NCBI GenBank assembly: GCA_013203595.1
Contig: JABMNT010000032.1
Span: forward strand, 57,238-121,237
Length of the DNA stretch: 64,000 nucleotides
DNA from: Rhodospirillales bacterium
Lineage (GTDB): Bacteria; Pseudomonadota; Alphaproteobacteria; Rhodospirillales; Casp-alpha2
Direction of reading: 5' to 3'
Shown here: in pieces, positions 27,524 through 36,690 of the stretch
How positions within the stretch are numbered: the first letter of the stretch is position 1
How the letters are laid out: the number at the start of each line of letters is the position of its first letter
Notes under the pieces: model-generated
The model's database searches: none
Told to the model about the DNA's origin: nothing
Seen by the model: the letters and a program-made list of their open reading frames with translations, nothing else
Made by a program: the position numbers and the translations under genes

Positions 27524-28447
27524 ATGAGCAGATATCTGGTTGCCGCGCTCTATAAATTTGTCACCCTTGAGGATTATGCGCAGTTACAGGCGCCGCTGCT
27601 TGCCGTCTCGCAGGCAGAGGGCGTCATGGGCACCCTGTTGCTGGCCCGCGAAGGCATCAATGGCACCATCGCGGGCCCCGAGGCGGGTATCCGCAGGGTC
27701 CTTGATCATATCCGCAGTGAGCCGCGCTTAAGCGATCTTTCCCACAAGGAATCCTGGGCCACGGAGCGGCCGTTCCTGCGCATGAAGGTACGCCTGAAAA
27801 AAGAGATTGTGACCATGGGGGTTAAAAATATCGACCCCGCCCATTCCGCCGGACGTTATGTGGAAGCCGGGGACTGGAATGCCCTGATCTCGGATCCGGA
27901 TGTACTGGTGGTCGATACCCGCAATGACTACGAAGTCGAAATCGGAACTTTCAAGGGTGCGGTAAACCCGAACACCACCTCGTTCCGCGATTTTCCGAAA
28001 TGGGTCGAAGACAGCGGCATTATGGCGACCAAGAAGAAAGTGGCGATGTTCTGCACGGGCGGCGTCCGCTGCGAAAAATCGACCGCCTATCTGCGCCAGT
28101 TGGGAATTGAGGAGGTCTACCATCTCAAGGACGGTATCCTCAAATATCTGGAATCCGTGCCGCCCGAGGACAGCCTGTGGGATGGCCAGTGTTTTGTTTT
28201 TGACGAACGGGTCTCCGTCGGCCATGGCCTCGCGCAGGGCCCCTACGACCTGTGCCACGGCTGCCGCCATGCGATCGATGCCGACGACAAGCAATCGCCG
28301 CTCTATGAACCCGGTGTCTGTTGCCCGAAATGCCATGACAAATTGTCGGATGATCAGAAAGCCCGTTTCGCCGAACGGCAGAAGCAGATGGAACTGGCAA
28401 AGGCGCGTGGCGAAATCCATCTGGGACATGCTGCCCGATCAGAGTAA
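27524..28447 (+). CDS. trhO: tRNA uridine(34) hydroxylase TrhO (YceA), rhodanese family
   Basis: Makes 5-hydroxyuridine at tRNA wobble position 34 using oxygen, the first step to cmo5U/mo5U. The 307-residue product has the N-terminal ferredoxin-like UPF0176 domain ([30 protein letters not shown] near 40-55). The rhodanese domain at ~115-215 carries the essential Cys in [12 protein letters not shown]. The C-terminus has a Cys-rich tail ([10 protein letters not shown] and [11 protein letters not shown]) as in the E. coli protein. It is the second tRNA wobble-uridine modifier in the window after mnmH. Confidence 0.93.
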   Translation: MSRYLVAALYKFVTLEDYAQLQAPLLAVSQAEGVMGTLLLAREGINGTIAGPEAGIRRVLDHIRSEPRLSDLSHKESWATERPFLRMKVRLKKEIVTMGVKNIDPAHSAGRYVEAGDWNALISDPDVLVVDTRNDYEVEIGTFKGAVNPNTTSFRDFPKWVEDSGIMATKKKVAMFCTGGVRCEKSTAYLRQLGIEEVYHLKDGILKYLESVPPEDSLWDGQCFVFDERVSVGHGLAQGPYDLCHGCRHAIDADDKQSPLYEPGVCCPKCHDKLSDDQKARFAERQKQMELAKARGEIHLGHAARSE

Positions 28448-28456
28448 GCTGGTCCC

Positions 28457-29110
28457 ATGACTGAAAGTCCCTACCCGCTTTTATATACCTTCCGCCGCTG
28501 TCCCTATGCCATGCGCGCCCGGATGGCGCTCAGCGTCAGTGGCCGGACCTGCGAGGTCAGGGAACTGGTGCTCCGCGACAAACCGGCCCATATGCTGGAG
28601 ATTTCAACAAAAGCCACGGTGCCTGTTCTGCAGACACCTGATGGCACCGTCATTGATGAAAGCCTTGATGTGATGCTGTGGGCGCTTGGCCAGAACGACC
28701 CGGCGCAGTGGCTGGCACCGGAGCGCGGCGATCTGGCGGCAATGCTGGCCCTGATCGCAGCCTGCGAAGAGCAGTTTAAACCCCACCTCGACCGCTACAA
28801 ATATGCCAACCGGTTCGATGCCACCGACCCCCTTGAACAGCGTACCCTGGCCGAAAAATTCCTCGCCCGACTGGACAGCCAACTGCTAGAGACACCCTAT
28901 CTCTATGGGTGCCGGCCGGCCCTGGCCGACACGGCCATTGCGCCTTTCGTCCGCCAGTTTGCCAATACCGACCGGGCCTGGTTTGACCAATCCCCCTATC
29001 CAAACCTGCAGCGCTGGCTGGGCGAATTTCTGCAATCGGAAACCTTCACCACGGTCATGGAAAAACTGCCGGTCTGGCAACCCGGCGATGCGCCCACCCA
29101 CCGGTTTTAG
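28457..29110 (+). CDS. Glutathione S-transferase family protein
   Basis: A 217-residue GST of the two-domain soluble type. The N-terminal thioredoxin-like domain has LYTFRRCPYAMRARMAL with Cys at the usual active position (CPYA) and the cis-Pro motif TVPVLQTPDGTVIDES near 55-70. The C-terminal helical domain contains RPALADTAIAPFVRQFAN, the N-capping motif region. It follows trhO by 9 bases and is probably co-transcribed. A degenerate copy of its C-terminal end lies 1.5 kb downstream at 30541-30678. Confidence 0.88.
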   Translation: MTESPYPLLYTFRRCPYAMRARMALSVSGRTCEVRELVLRDKPAHMLEISTKATVPVLQTPDGTVIDESLDVMLWALGQNDPAQWLAPERGDLAAMLALIAACEEQFKPHLDRYKYANRFDATDPLEQRTLAEKFLARLDSQLLETPYLYGCRPALADTAIAPFVRQFANTDRAWFDQSPYPNLQRWLGEFLQSETFTTVMEKLPVWQPGDAPTHRF

Positions 29111-29445
29111 GTGTCGGGTCTCACAGTAAGTGAGACATTTCTCATCAACGGCGAGAATTGGGCGGGGTTGATCGCAATCCGGACTATTTTTTCGGGCGGA
29201 AATATAGGTATTTTTAGCCCAAGGCGGGCATTTCATAACCAATCGGTCGTCGTATGTTACACGAAACTTTATGCTCTTGTTACCATACAACAGACGTTAA
29301 GCAGTAAGCATCCGGCGGCAGGACGTTTAAACTCTTTACTCGCTCGACCTTTGAATTTGCATTACATTGGTGTAAACCACGCGCTCTCCGACCTCCAGCT
29401 TCGTAAAGAAGCGACAGGGGTATCATAAAAAGCGGACTTCCAGAT
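29111..29445 (+). other. 335-base gap with two small palindromes
   Basis: No convincing gene. GTCTCAC (29118-29124) and GTGAGAC (29130-29136) form a perfect hairpin just after the GST stop, without a T-run. Further on, TTACATTGGTGTAA (29362-29375) is a short palindrome 70 bases before the diguanylate cyclase start; its first part, CATTACATTG, recurs twice ahead of the globin-MCP gene at 41093. A 105-codon open frame at 29111-29428 has no family features and poor codon use. Confidence 0.5.
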
Positions 29446-30534
29446 ATGCTCTCAAAAACCGACCTCATGGAATCGATTGGAATTAATTCCGAAGAACTGG
29501 AGCGCCGTCGACACGCGTTCGATATCTCTGAATCAGATCAGCAACGGCTGCGGAATTTCTCGCCGGTGCTTGAGCCGGAACTGGAACGTATCGTCACCGA
29601 TTTCTACAAGCGCCAAATGGCGGATAAAGAGATTGCCAAGATGATAGGAGCCCCGAAGGTGCTGGCAAACCTGCATGTACATATGCAGTTATTCTTGTCG
29701 CGTTTATTTAGGGCGACCTATGACGCCGATTATATCAACAGCCGGCTTCGGGTCAGAAAAGTCCATAAAACACTTGGCGTGGCGCCTAAACTTTATATGT
29801 CGGCAATTTCAACCCTGCAGGACCTTGTCGACGAAAATATCAGAAACCTGTGCGCTGACGATGATGACGTGCAAGCCTTACATAAGGCATTTCACAAGGC
29901 GTTGTTGTTCGACTGCCAGTTTGTTTTTGAAGCCTATATCCACAGCTACCAGTTAGACATGGAAGAAGCCTATGGCGAGATCAACGATTACGCCGCGCAT
30001 ATGGAAATCAAGATCGAGGCGCTGACCCGCAAAGCGCATAATGAATCCTTGCGCGACAGCCTGACGAACATATTCAACCGGCGGGCCCTGATCGATTACC
30101 TGGAACGGGAACTGGAGATCGCAAAAAGATATGAACTGCCGCTTTGCCTGGTATACTTCGACCTGAACGGCTTCAAGCCCATCAACGACACGTACGGTCA
30201 TGAGGCTGGCGACAATGTGCTGAGGCAGGTTGGTCAGTCACTACGGACAATCAGCCGTAATGTCGATATTCCGGCCCGCCTCGGCGGCGACGAGTTTTGT
30301 ATCATCATGCCGCGGTGCGATATTGATAACGCACGCAAACCGATTGACCGACTGATCACGGATTTCGACCAGAATTGCAAATACGACGTCGCCTTTTCTA
30401 TTGGGGTCGTTCAAACTGGCCCTGAAGTATTCGAGGACATAAATACACTGCTAAAACGCGCCGACGGTCTGATGTACGAAGCCAAAACCGCCTCTCGCAA
30501 GACGCCGGGGCATCAGATACGGTACGCGTCATAG
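29446..30534 (+). CDS. Globin-coupled diguanylate cyclase
   Basis: A cytoplasmic heme-based sensor that makes cyclic di-GMP. Residues ~10-165 are a protoglobin-type sensor globin; the proximal His is about residue 107 in RVRKVHKTLGVAPKLYMSA. A short helical linker leads to a GGDEF domain (~205-355). Catalytic residues are intact (RLGGDEF near 280) and the inhibitory I-site RNVD stands five residues before it. DPLTxxxNRR is present as RDSLTNIFNRRAL. The architecture equals that of DosC/GcbD-type O2-responsive cyclases. A second globin sensor, fused to a chemotaxis domain, lies at 41.1 kb; both may report oxygen or NO. Confidence 0.92.
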   Translation: MLSKTDLMESIGINSEELERRRHAFDISESDQQRLRNFSPVLEPELERIVTDFYKRQMADKEIAKMIGAPKVLANLHVHMQLFLSRLFRATYDADYINSRLRVRKVHKTLGVAPKLYMSAISTLQDLVDENIRNLCADDDDVQALHKAFHKALLFDCQFVFEAYIHSYQLDMEEAYGEINDYAAHMEIKIEALTRKAHNESLRDSLTNIFNRRALIDYLERELEIAKRYELPLCLVYFDLNGFKPINDTYGHEAGDNVLRQVGQSLRTISRNVDIPARLGGDEFCIIMPRCDIDNARKPIDRLITDFDQNCKYDVAFSIGVVQTGPEVFEDINTLLKRADGLMYEAKTASRKTPGHQIRYAS

Positions 30535-30540
30535 GCAGCA

Positions 30541-30678
30541 TCCGTGCGTAGGAGCAAGTACAAAAAAGACTCATGGCCGTCATACCAAATGAGCTTGCTC
30601 GGATCTCTCCGGCGGACCCTGAAAAATGAACAGATCCCGGTCTGGCTACCCGGCGATGCACCCATCCACCCACGGTAA
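30541..30678 (+). pseudogene. Remnant of a glutathione transferase C-terminus
   Basis: The frame ending at TAA 30676-30678 reads EQIPVWLPGDAPIHPR, against EKLPVWQPGDAPTHRF at the end of the intact GST gene at 28457-29110. Weaker similarity (PSYQMSLLGSLRRTL versus SPYPNLQRWLGEFLQ) extends upstream. Only the last ~45 codons remain, with no ribosome site, so this is a decayed fragment, probably from a duplication or rearrangement that brought in the cyclase gene between the two copies. Confidence 0.7.
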
Positions 30679-30764
30679 TGCTCTGTCGCGGTTGATCGCT
30701 TTGGAGTAAATCATAGTAAGGATAAATATCTCAAAAGCTGGCGGCATAGGTTAGGGGCGAATAC

Positions 30765-31193
30765 GTGAACGGAATTCATGTTATGAAACCGATCCTGGCA
30801 GGTATTTTTGCCGGTGCTCTGTTAGGGCTTGTTGAGGGATACGATGCGTTGCCCACGCCAATACCTATGAACAATGACATTCGCACAACTTTACTGGTGT
30901 TTGGAATCATTGGGCCAATATTAATCATGTTGTTTAACATTTTCCTGTCTCCCCAGCTCTATACTAAAATGTTCTCGAAAATTAGCAGATTCATAAATCT
31001 GGTATTTGCTCTGTCATCGTACGGCCTTACCTTATCCATTATTTTGACGCTTAACGCGCAGTCTGATGGTCTGGAGGATATCTGGGGCCTGCAGAACACG
31101 TTTTTTGGAGCAGCGGGAATAGGTTTTTTCATTGGGGGATTGATTGAAATGAGGTTCGGATCCACTCCCATGAAAAATACAAAAAATACATAG
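30765..31193 (+). CDS. AT-rich small membrane protein of unknown function
   Basis: Unrecognised 142-residue protein with four hydrophobic segments, roughly residues 9-25 (ILAGIFAGALLGLVEGY), 45-65 (LLVFGIIGPILIMLFNIFL), 78-97 and 112-128 (FFGAAGIGFFIGGLIEM). GTG 30765 has an AGGGG site eight bases upstream; an ATG at 30783 is the alternative. Base composition is far from the neighbours: bases 30961-31020 contain only 19 G/C in 60. With the adjacent GST remnant this suggests a piece of foreign or rearranged DNA. Confidence 0.7.
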   Translation: MNGIHVMKPILAGIFAGALLGLVEGYDALPTPIPMNNDIRTTLLVFGIIGPILIMLFNIFLSPQLYTKMFSKISRFINLVFALSSYGLTLSIILTLNAQSDGLEDIWGLQNTFFGAAGIGFFIGGLIEMRFGSTPMKNTKNT

Positions 31194-31359
31194 AAGTTCA
31201 CAGGGATATAGGTTAACCCGGCCAAATCTCTAATTTGGGATGAACTCAGGAGATATACCAGAGACATCCATCAATTCATCACAAGGTCGATAACGACCGC
31301 TTCTGGCCAGCAGGCCGCATTTCCGATCTCAGCTGTTACCCGATCAACAAGACAGCCAG

Positions 31360-31791
31360 CTAGGATGTGCGGATGTACTGCTCAAGCTGGTCGATTGCGA
31401 ACTCCTGATCGGCGATTTTGTTTTTCACCAGATCACCAATGGAAACGATGCCAACCAGCTTGCCGCCGTCCATGACCGGAAGGTGGCGCACTTTTTTGTC
31501 GGTCATGACCGCCATGCATTCATCGACGCTCTGCGACAGATCTGCATAACATACCTGCCTTTCCATCACCTCGCTGATTTTCGTATTCGGCGATCCGCGT
31601 CCTTTCAGAAAAACCTCACGGGCATAAAGCCGTTCCGTGAAAATGCCGACCGGCTTGTCGCCGTCGAGCACCATCAACGCGCCAATGTTCCTGTCGGCCA
31701 TCTGCTGGATTGCATCAAGGACCGTATCATCGGGACGGGCGAAATGCACATCGCCGCCCTTTTTGTTAAGCAATTCCCGCAATGTGGTCAT
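31360..31791 (-). CDS. CBS-domain pair protein
   Basis: A stand-alone Bateman module of 143 residues with two CBS motifs, about residues 10-65 (FARPDDTVLDAIQQMADRNI ... GIFTERLYAREV) and 78-130 (YADLSQSVDECMAVMTDKKV ... GIVSIGDLVK). Such proteins bind adenosyl ligands and regulate partner enzymes or channels. A strong site (GAGGAGGAAG) precedes ATG 31791. No partner is adjacent. The 223 bases upstream hold no gene that I can see. Confidence 0.88.
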   Translation of the reverse strand: MTTLRELLNKKGGDVHFARPDDTVLDAIQQMADRNIGALMVLDGDKPVGIFTERLYAREVFLKGRGSPNTKISEVMERQVCYADLSQSVDECMAVMTDKKVRHLPVMDGGKLVGIVSIGDLVKNKIADQEFAIDQLEQYIRTS

Positions 31792-32014
31792 TCAGTTCTT
31801 CCTCCTCTAACGGATTTAAGTCTACCTTAAAATCAAATTGAATAGAAGCCCCCCGCCACACGACCCGACACACGACAGGGCGATCTTTCCTCTCCGGCAC
31901 TCCTGCTGCCCGAAAATGGCAATCAGACCCTGCAGGCGCTTAACTTTCCCTTTCACTGACAACCCGGATTAAATACGGACCGGGATCCTTTGAGGGGCGG
32001 GCAGGCGCTGCGCG

Positions 32015-33637
32015 CTACGGCTTCCAGCTTGCCTGTGCTGCCCCCCACCAGGCCCGCCACTGGTCTTTATCATAGGCAAATTTCTGGCCGGTCAGGGCGG
32101 CCAGGGTGCCGGTAACTTGTGACTGCAGCCAGTCGGGGTCGCCGCTCTGGTCGAGCCTGCGGATCAGGATATCAATGGTTGCCCGGTCGTTTTGCTGGGC
32201 CCGCTGGACGGCGTGCAAGGCGATCAACAGGTTATCAAACCACTTCTGCGGGCCATTTGGCTGGCGTTCCCATGGCTTTTCAAGGAAAGCCAGAGGCACC
32301 TGTTTTTCGCCGTTCTCGGCCATGGCGTTGAGCAAATGCCAATTGGCGATGTCGCCCATGGGTACGGAAAAACGACCGCCAAAGGTCGCCACCTGGCCGT
32401 CAGCCACCGGCGCCGCCAACAAGGGTGCGAAAAAATCGATTGGTGGTTTCTGGGCCAGGATTTCAGATAACTGCTGGCGCAGGGCGCGGCCGCGGTCGGC
32501 AAACGTCACAGGGTCCGCCAGCACGGCCTGCATTCTTGCGCGCTGCGCGGCTGCCGGAAATTCAGGGTCCGGGTCCGGTCGCTGAACGGGCATTGGCTGA
32601 AACGGGGTCTGCCGGGTCTCCTGAGGCGGGTCCGGCGGCCCCCAGAGGATGGCCTTTCCATCGTCTCCGGCACCGCCCAGGTAAATCCTGCCAGCGGCCA
32701 GGGCAACGGCAGCATGGGCAACACCGCCTGAGAATGTGTGACGGGCAGTGAAGGCCCTGGCATTCGGGCTCGACCACAACTGACCGCCCGATGGCCCTTC
32801 CGTGACGATCCACAGGGCCTGCCCATCACTGACCAGCAGCCGTTTAAGGCCCTCTTTAATATCGACATCCACCACTTCCGGGGCGCCCGATCCGATCCGC
32901 CACAGCCGGCTTGTACCATCCCTGTTTTTGACAAGGGAATACAGGGCGTTTCGGAAGCGCACAAAATCCGAAAAGGACCGGTCTTTCGGCCAGCCTTCCA
33001 CATCCTGCATTCTGCCATTGCGATACTCGGCAAGGGACTCACCGGTTTTTTCCCAGTGGCGGGCGAACAGGCGGCCTTTTATGGCACTGATGTGGTTGTA
33101 GCGATGAAACGAGCCGTCACGGGGCGGATCATTGACCAGCACCTGCCAGGACCGGCCGGCGTCTTTGGAAATGGAGAGGGCACTGTGCCAGCCGGCCATG
33201 GCCGCCACCAGAACGCCGTTCCATTGCGTCGCCCCGTGGGTATGCATCATATGGTCATCGCTCGGCACCGACAGATTCTGCCAGTCCCGGTCGTTGGTAA
33301 CACTGATCACGCCGGCCCCAAGCCCGACCCGCATGTCTTCATGGGGCCAGAAAAGCAGAGCCTTGTGAACAACCGGAGCCCCCGTATCCTGGGAAAACAG
33401 ATAGCGTTCGAACTGCAGCTTTGATTGCGCCGGATCGTAGCTCCAGATGTCGGCCGAGTTGTGATTAGCGCCCTTCACGGCGCTCGAGAACCAGACCCTG
33501 TCCCGATAGGCGATCAGCCCATCGGCAACCGGCCAGGGACCGGGGCGGGCCAGCACCTGCAGTTCTCCTCCAATGGCTGCGGCAGGAGGTGCCACGGAGG
33601 TAACCAGCAGCGACAGCACAAACAACAAGCGGATCAT
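32015..33637 (-). CDS. Exported protein with propeller-like N-terminal part, function unknown
   Basis: A 540-residue protein with an N-terminal signal peptide (MIRLLFVLSLLVTS ... APPAAA). Residues ~30-340 contain repeated short strands of the kind seen in BNR/sialidase or PQQ propellers: VWFSSAVKGANHNSADIWSYD, SISKDAGRSWQVLVND, ALWIVTEGPSGGQLWSSPN. The SxDxGxxW in ISKDAGRSW is a true Asp-box. The C-terminal ~190 residues are helical with Trp-rich ends (WRAWWGAAQASW). I cannot name a family. ATG 33637 is chosen because GAGG lies five bases upstream and the signal peptide then begins at once. Confidence 0.75.
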   Translation of the reverse strand: MIRLLFVLSLLVTSVAPPAAAIGGELQVLARPGPWPVADGLIAYRDRVWFSSAVKGANHNSADIWSYDPAQSKLQFERYLFSQDTGAPVVHKALLFWPHEDMRVGLGAGVISVTNDRDWQNLSVPSDDHMMHTHGATQWNGVLVAAMAGWHSALSISKDAGRSWQVLVNDPPRDGSFHRYNHISAIKGRLFARHWEKTGESLAEYRNGRMQDVEGWPKDRSFSDFVRFRNALYSLVKNRDGTSRLWRIGSGAPEVVDVDIKEGLKRLLVSDGQALWIVTEGPSGGQLWSSPNARAFTARHTFSGGVAHAAVALAAGRIYLGGAGDDGKAILWGPPDPPQETRQTPFQPMPVQRPDPDPEFPAAAQRARMQAVLADPVTFADRGRALRQQLSEILAQKPPIDFFAPLLAAPVADGQVATFGGRFSVPMGDIANWHLLNAMAENGEKQVPLAFLEKPWERQPNGPQKWFDNLLIALHAVQRAQQNDRATIDILIRRLDQSGDPDWLQSQVTGTLAALTGQKFAYDKDQWRAWWGAAQASWKP

Positions 33638-33736
33638 CATCACCTCAACAGGGGACATACGGGACATCATGCAGATTACACCTAACAGGGAGCTGGCCGG
33701 ATCACAACTGAGTTATGTCCGCACTTTTCAGGCTCT

Positions 33737-35049
33737 TCAGGCCTTGCGGAAAACCGCAACCGCTTCCACATGCGAGGCGAATTTGAATTGGTCAACGGGG
33801 GTCAGGCGCACCAGTTGATAGCCGCCCTCGACCAGCAGGTTGGCATCGCGGGCCAGGGTCGCCGGATCGCAGGACACATAGACCACCAGGGGAACCTCGG
33901 ATTGAGCGATCTCCTCGGCCTGGGCCTGGGCGCCGGCCCGCGCCGGATTGAGAATAACTGCATCAAAATCATCCAGGTCATCGCGGTACAGCGGGTTACG
34001 GAACAGGTCCCTGACCTCGGCTTCAACCTGTTTCAGGCCGACGGCATGACGAAGGCCATCGTTCAGGGCGTCGATGGCAACGGCGTTGCTGTCGGCGGCG
34101 TAGACACTGGCGTTGGTCGCCAGGCGCAGGGCAAAGGGTCCGATCCCGCAAAACAGATCCGCAACCTTGCTGGCCCCGCCCACTTCCGCCAGCACCAGTT
34201 CAGCCAGGGTGTCTTCGCCCAATGCCGTTGCCTGCAGAAAACTGGACGGCGGCAGCGGCACCCGCACCGCCCCCACCGGCAACATCGGCCGGCGCCGTTC
34301 CAGTTCGATCACACCGTCAAGGGTTATCCGGGCGAGATCCCATTTATCGGCCAGTTCCGCCAGGGCCACATGAATGTCATAGGTTATTTTGTCGGTGCCC
34401 CTGATATCACAATCCAGGCCCTCCGGAATTTCGGTCAGCGCAATATCCAGTTGCCGGTGCGTTTCAGCGAAGGGAGCCGCCAGTTCGCGGGCGATCCGGG
34501 GGGCTTCCTTGAGCGCCGGGGCCAGAATCGGGCAGGCCTCAATTTCAATCAAGGTGTTGGAGCGCGCCTGCATATATCCGACCTTGGCTCTCGCCTGGGT
34601 GAAGATCACATGAAAGGTTGCCCGCCTACGGCCCGCGCCATGGGCATCTTTCATATCGGCGATGGCCACGTCGAGTTCCTGATTGTGCAGCGCCGTCTCG
34701 ATGATCTGGCGTTTCCAGGCCCGATAGGGCTCATCCGCCAGATGTTGGGCGACACAGCCGCCGCATTGCAGGTAATGGGGGCAAAAGGGCTCAACCCGGT
34801 CGGCGGATGCTGAAGAATTTCAACAAGTTCGGCCCGGTTGCCCGCTGCTCGCACCCGCACCTGTTCGCCGGGCAGGGCAAAAGGAACAAAATAGGTTTGC
34901 GGCTTTTCGGCTCCTTCAACGGTTGCAACACCATCACAATGACGCCCCAGACTGTTCACCCGCAGGGTCAGCTCGACGGTCTCGACAACCCGCTTGGCGC
35001 CACCGCGCCGGGTCTTGCCGGTAGATTTCTTCCTGCCTTTGTATACCAT
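33737..35049 (-). pseudogene. RlmD/RumA-like 23S rRNA (uracil-C5) methyltransferase broken by one frameshift
   Basis: Two frames make one protein. From ATG 35049 a TRAM domain (RVNSLGRHCDGVATVEG ... FVPFALPGEQVRV) runs to LQHPPT near base 34800. The reading then moves to the next frame as RVEPFCPHYLQCGGCVAQHL, the Cys-rich [4Fe-4S] segment, and continues to 33737 with the SAM-binding VADLFCGIGPFALRL and the catalytic SCDPATLARDA. One missing base around 34795-34802 (in the run written ACCCGG on the plus strand) restores everything. All catalytic residues are otherwise present, so this is either a very recent inactivation or a sequencing slip in a short homopolymer. An alternative internal start at 34669 would lack the TRAM domain and most cluster cysteines. 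Confidence 0.85.
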
Positions 35050-35171
35050 GGTGCCGCCTTTATCCCGAGAAAGCGTTAGGTAACAGAGATTACACACAGA
35101 TGAAAGATTGCTGTCCGGCCCGAGCGGCATCGAAACAGTATCAACGAATTAAACCGACCCGTTGCCGCCAC

Positions 35172-36314
35172 TTAACGGTGGTTTTCCCGTTGCCCGGCGA
35201 CCCAGGTGGCCTGCACGTCAAATGCGTCATCAAGCAGCACAAAATCCGCCTGATAGCCGGGTCTGATGTAGCCCAGGGTGTGGGACAAACCGAGAAATGC
35301 GGCCGGATAGAGAGACGCCATGCGCAGCGCCTCTTCGATCGGCTGGTCCAGCAATTGTACCGTATTGCGTACCGCCTGGGCCATATCCAGATCGGACCCG
35401 GCCAGGGTGCCGTCGGCGGTCGTCAACACGCCGTTTTGCCAGTGAATAGCCTGACCGCCCAGACGGAACGATTTGTCGGTGGCGCCGACACAGGGCATGG
35501 CATCACTGACCAGCATCATTTTTCCGGTTTGTTTGGCGGCAACAGCGATTTTCAGGGTCGCCGGATGGACATGGTGACCGTCAACAATAATTCCGCACCA
35601 GGTATGGCGGTCTTCGAGGGCGGCGCCAACAACACCCGGGGCACGGCTTTGCAGGGGAGTCATGGCGTTAAACAGGTGGGTAAAGCCGGCCAGACCCTCG
35701 GCCATGGCCGCCTGCATGTCTTCATAGGTGCCCGCCGTATGCCCGGCACAGACACGCACACCGGCCCTGCTGAGTTCCCGGATCAAACCGGACGGGCAGC
35801 GTTCCGGCGCCAGAGTGACAACAACAACTCCCAGTTCAGGATCGTCATAGAGCGCCCTGGCCTGATCTTCAAAGGCACGGATCTGGGCCGGGTCATGCAC
35901 CCCCTTGCGTTTGGCGTTCACATAGGGGCCTTCAAAATGAACCCCGATGATGCCGGGCAAAGACTGATTTCTGGCCTCCCTTATGGCTTGCGCCGCCGCG
36001 ACCATTGTCGGGAAATCATCACTGATCAGGGTCGGCAGCATTGCCGTTGTCCCGAACTGGCGATGGCCTGCAAATAGGGTCCGCAACCCGTCCACGTCTG
36101 GCCTGTCGTTAAACAACACGCCGCCACCGCCGTTCACCTGAATATCGATGAATCCAGGTGCCAGCAGCCCGCCCTGCAGATCGATAATTTCCACATCCCG
36201 CGGGATATCCCTGTCCGCAATGACGGCACTTATTTTGCCGTTCTCAACCTGCACGGCGCGGTTCTCATGCACCGCCTCGCCATCAAACAGGCGTCCCCCG
36301 CAAACGACCTTCAT
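35172..36314 (-). CDS. nagA: N-acetylglucosamine-6-phosphate deacetylase
   Basis: Removes acetate from GlcNAc-6-phosphate in amino-sugar and peptidoglycan recycling. The 380-residue amidohydrolase has GLLAPGFIDIQVNGGGGVLFND near 48-69, the metal Glu in VHFEGPYVNAKRKGVHD near 128, CAGHTAGTYEDM (His) near 190, HLFNAMTPLQSRAPG near 213 and the catalytic Asp in LVSDAMPCVG near 272. GAGGAAA stands ahead of ATG 36314. No nagB, nagK or transporter is adjacent, so it is likely a recycling enzyme. Confidence 0.95.
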   Translation of the reverse strand: MKVVCGGRLFDGEAVHENRAVQVENGKISAVIADRDIPRDVEIIDLQGGLLAPGFIDIQVNGGGGVLFNDRPDVDGLRTLFAGHRQFGTTAMLPTLISDDFPTMVAAAQAIREARNQSLPGIIGVHFEGPYVNAKRKGVHDPAQIRAFEDQARALYDDPELGVVVVTLAPERCPSGLIRELSRAGVRVCAGHTAGTYEDMQAAMAEGLAGFTHLFNAMTPLQSRAPGVVGAALEDRHTWCGIIVDGHHVHPATLKIAVAAKQTGKMMLVSDAMPCVGATDKSFRLGGQAIHWQNGVLTTADGTLAGSDLDMAQAVRNTVQLLDQPIEEALRMASLYPAAFLGLSHTLGYIRPGYQADFVLLDDAFDVQATWVAGQRENHR

Positions 36315-36593
36315 TGAATTTCCTCTATCAGTTCATATCGTTTAGGTGCAGGGAATGCCCGGCAAACCACGGTCGCTGGTAACGGAGCCCTGTCCCGGAA
36401 TCTGTGATAGCAGGTTTTGCACAAAAGCCTCAAATTACAGAAAGGCGGGTTGCCTTGCGGTGATGCAATTCAAGGAATTAATCACCGAACAGATGATCGT
36501 GTAAACAGCTAAATCTTCGCCAAAACGATGGTTACCCGCATAGGCTCTTGATCAACCGCACCGTTTAGGTTCATAGTTACAGGTGTGATGATA

Positions 36594-36626
36594 GATCGCT
36601 CTTGCTAAGCCTGAGCGATTAATTTT
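36594..36626 (+). terminator. Terminator-like hairpin in the 376-base gap before the PAS gene
   Basis: ATCGCTC (36595-36601) pairs with GAGCGAT (36613-36619) round an 11-base loop and is followed by TAATTTTTATGG. The gap 36315-36690 has no gene that I can support, so a hairpin with a T-run on the plus strand could end a small RNA or a leader transcript rather than a gene. Confidence 0.45.
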
Positions 36627-36690
36627 TATGGTTTTTGAATTTTATTAAAACAATAAAAGTATAAGACGTGCGCGCCCACAGGGAATAAAA

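Noticed and set aside
29111..29428. 105-codon plus-strand frame between the GST and the cyclase
   Set aside because: Covers a hairpin and the upstream control region, no domain and no ribosome site.
34651..35130. Separate 159-residue TRAM-domain gene upstream of a shorter methyltransferase
   Set aside because: Its last ~45 residues are out-of-frame reading of the Fe-S segment; both pieces make a full RlmD-like protein when one base is restored.
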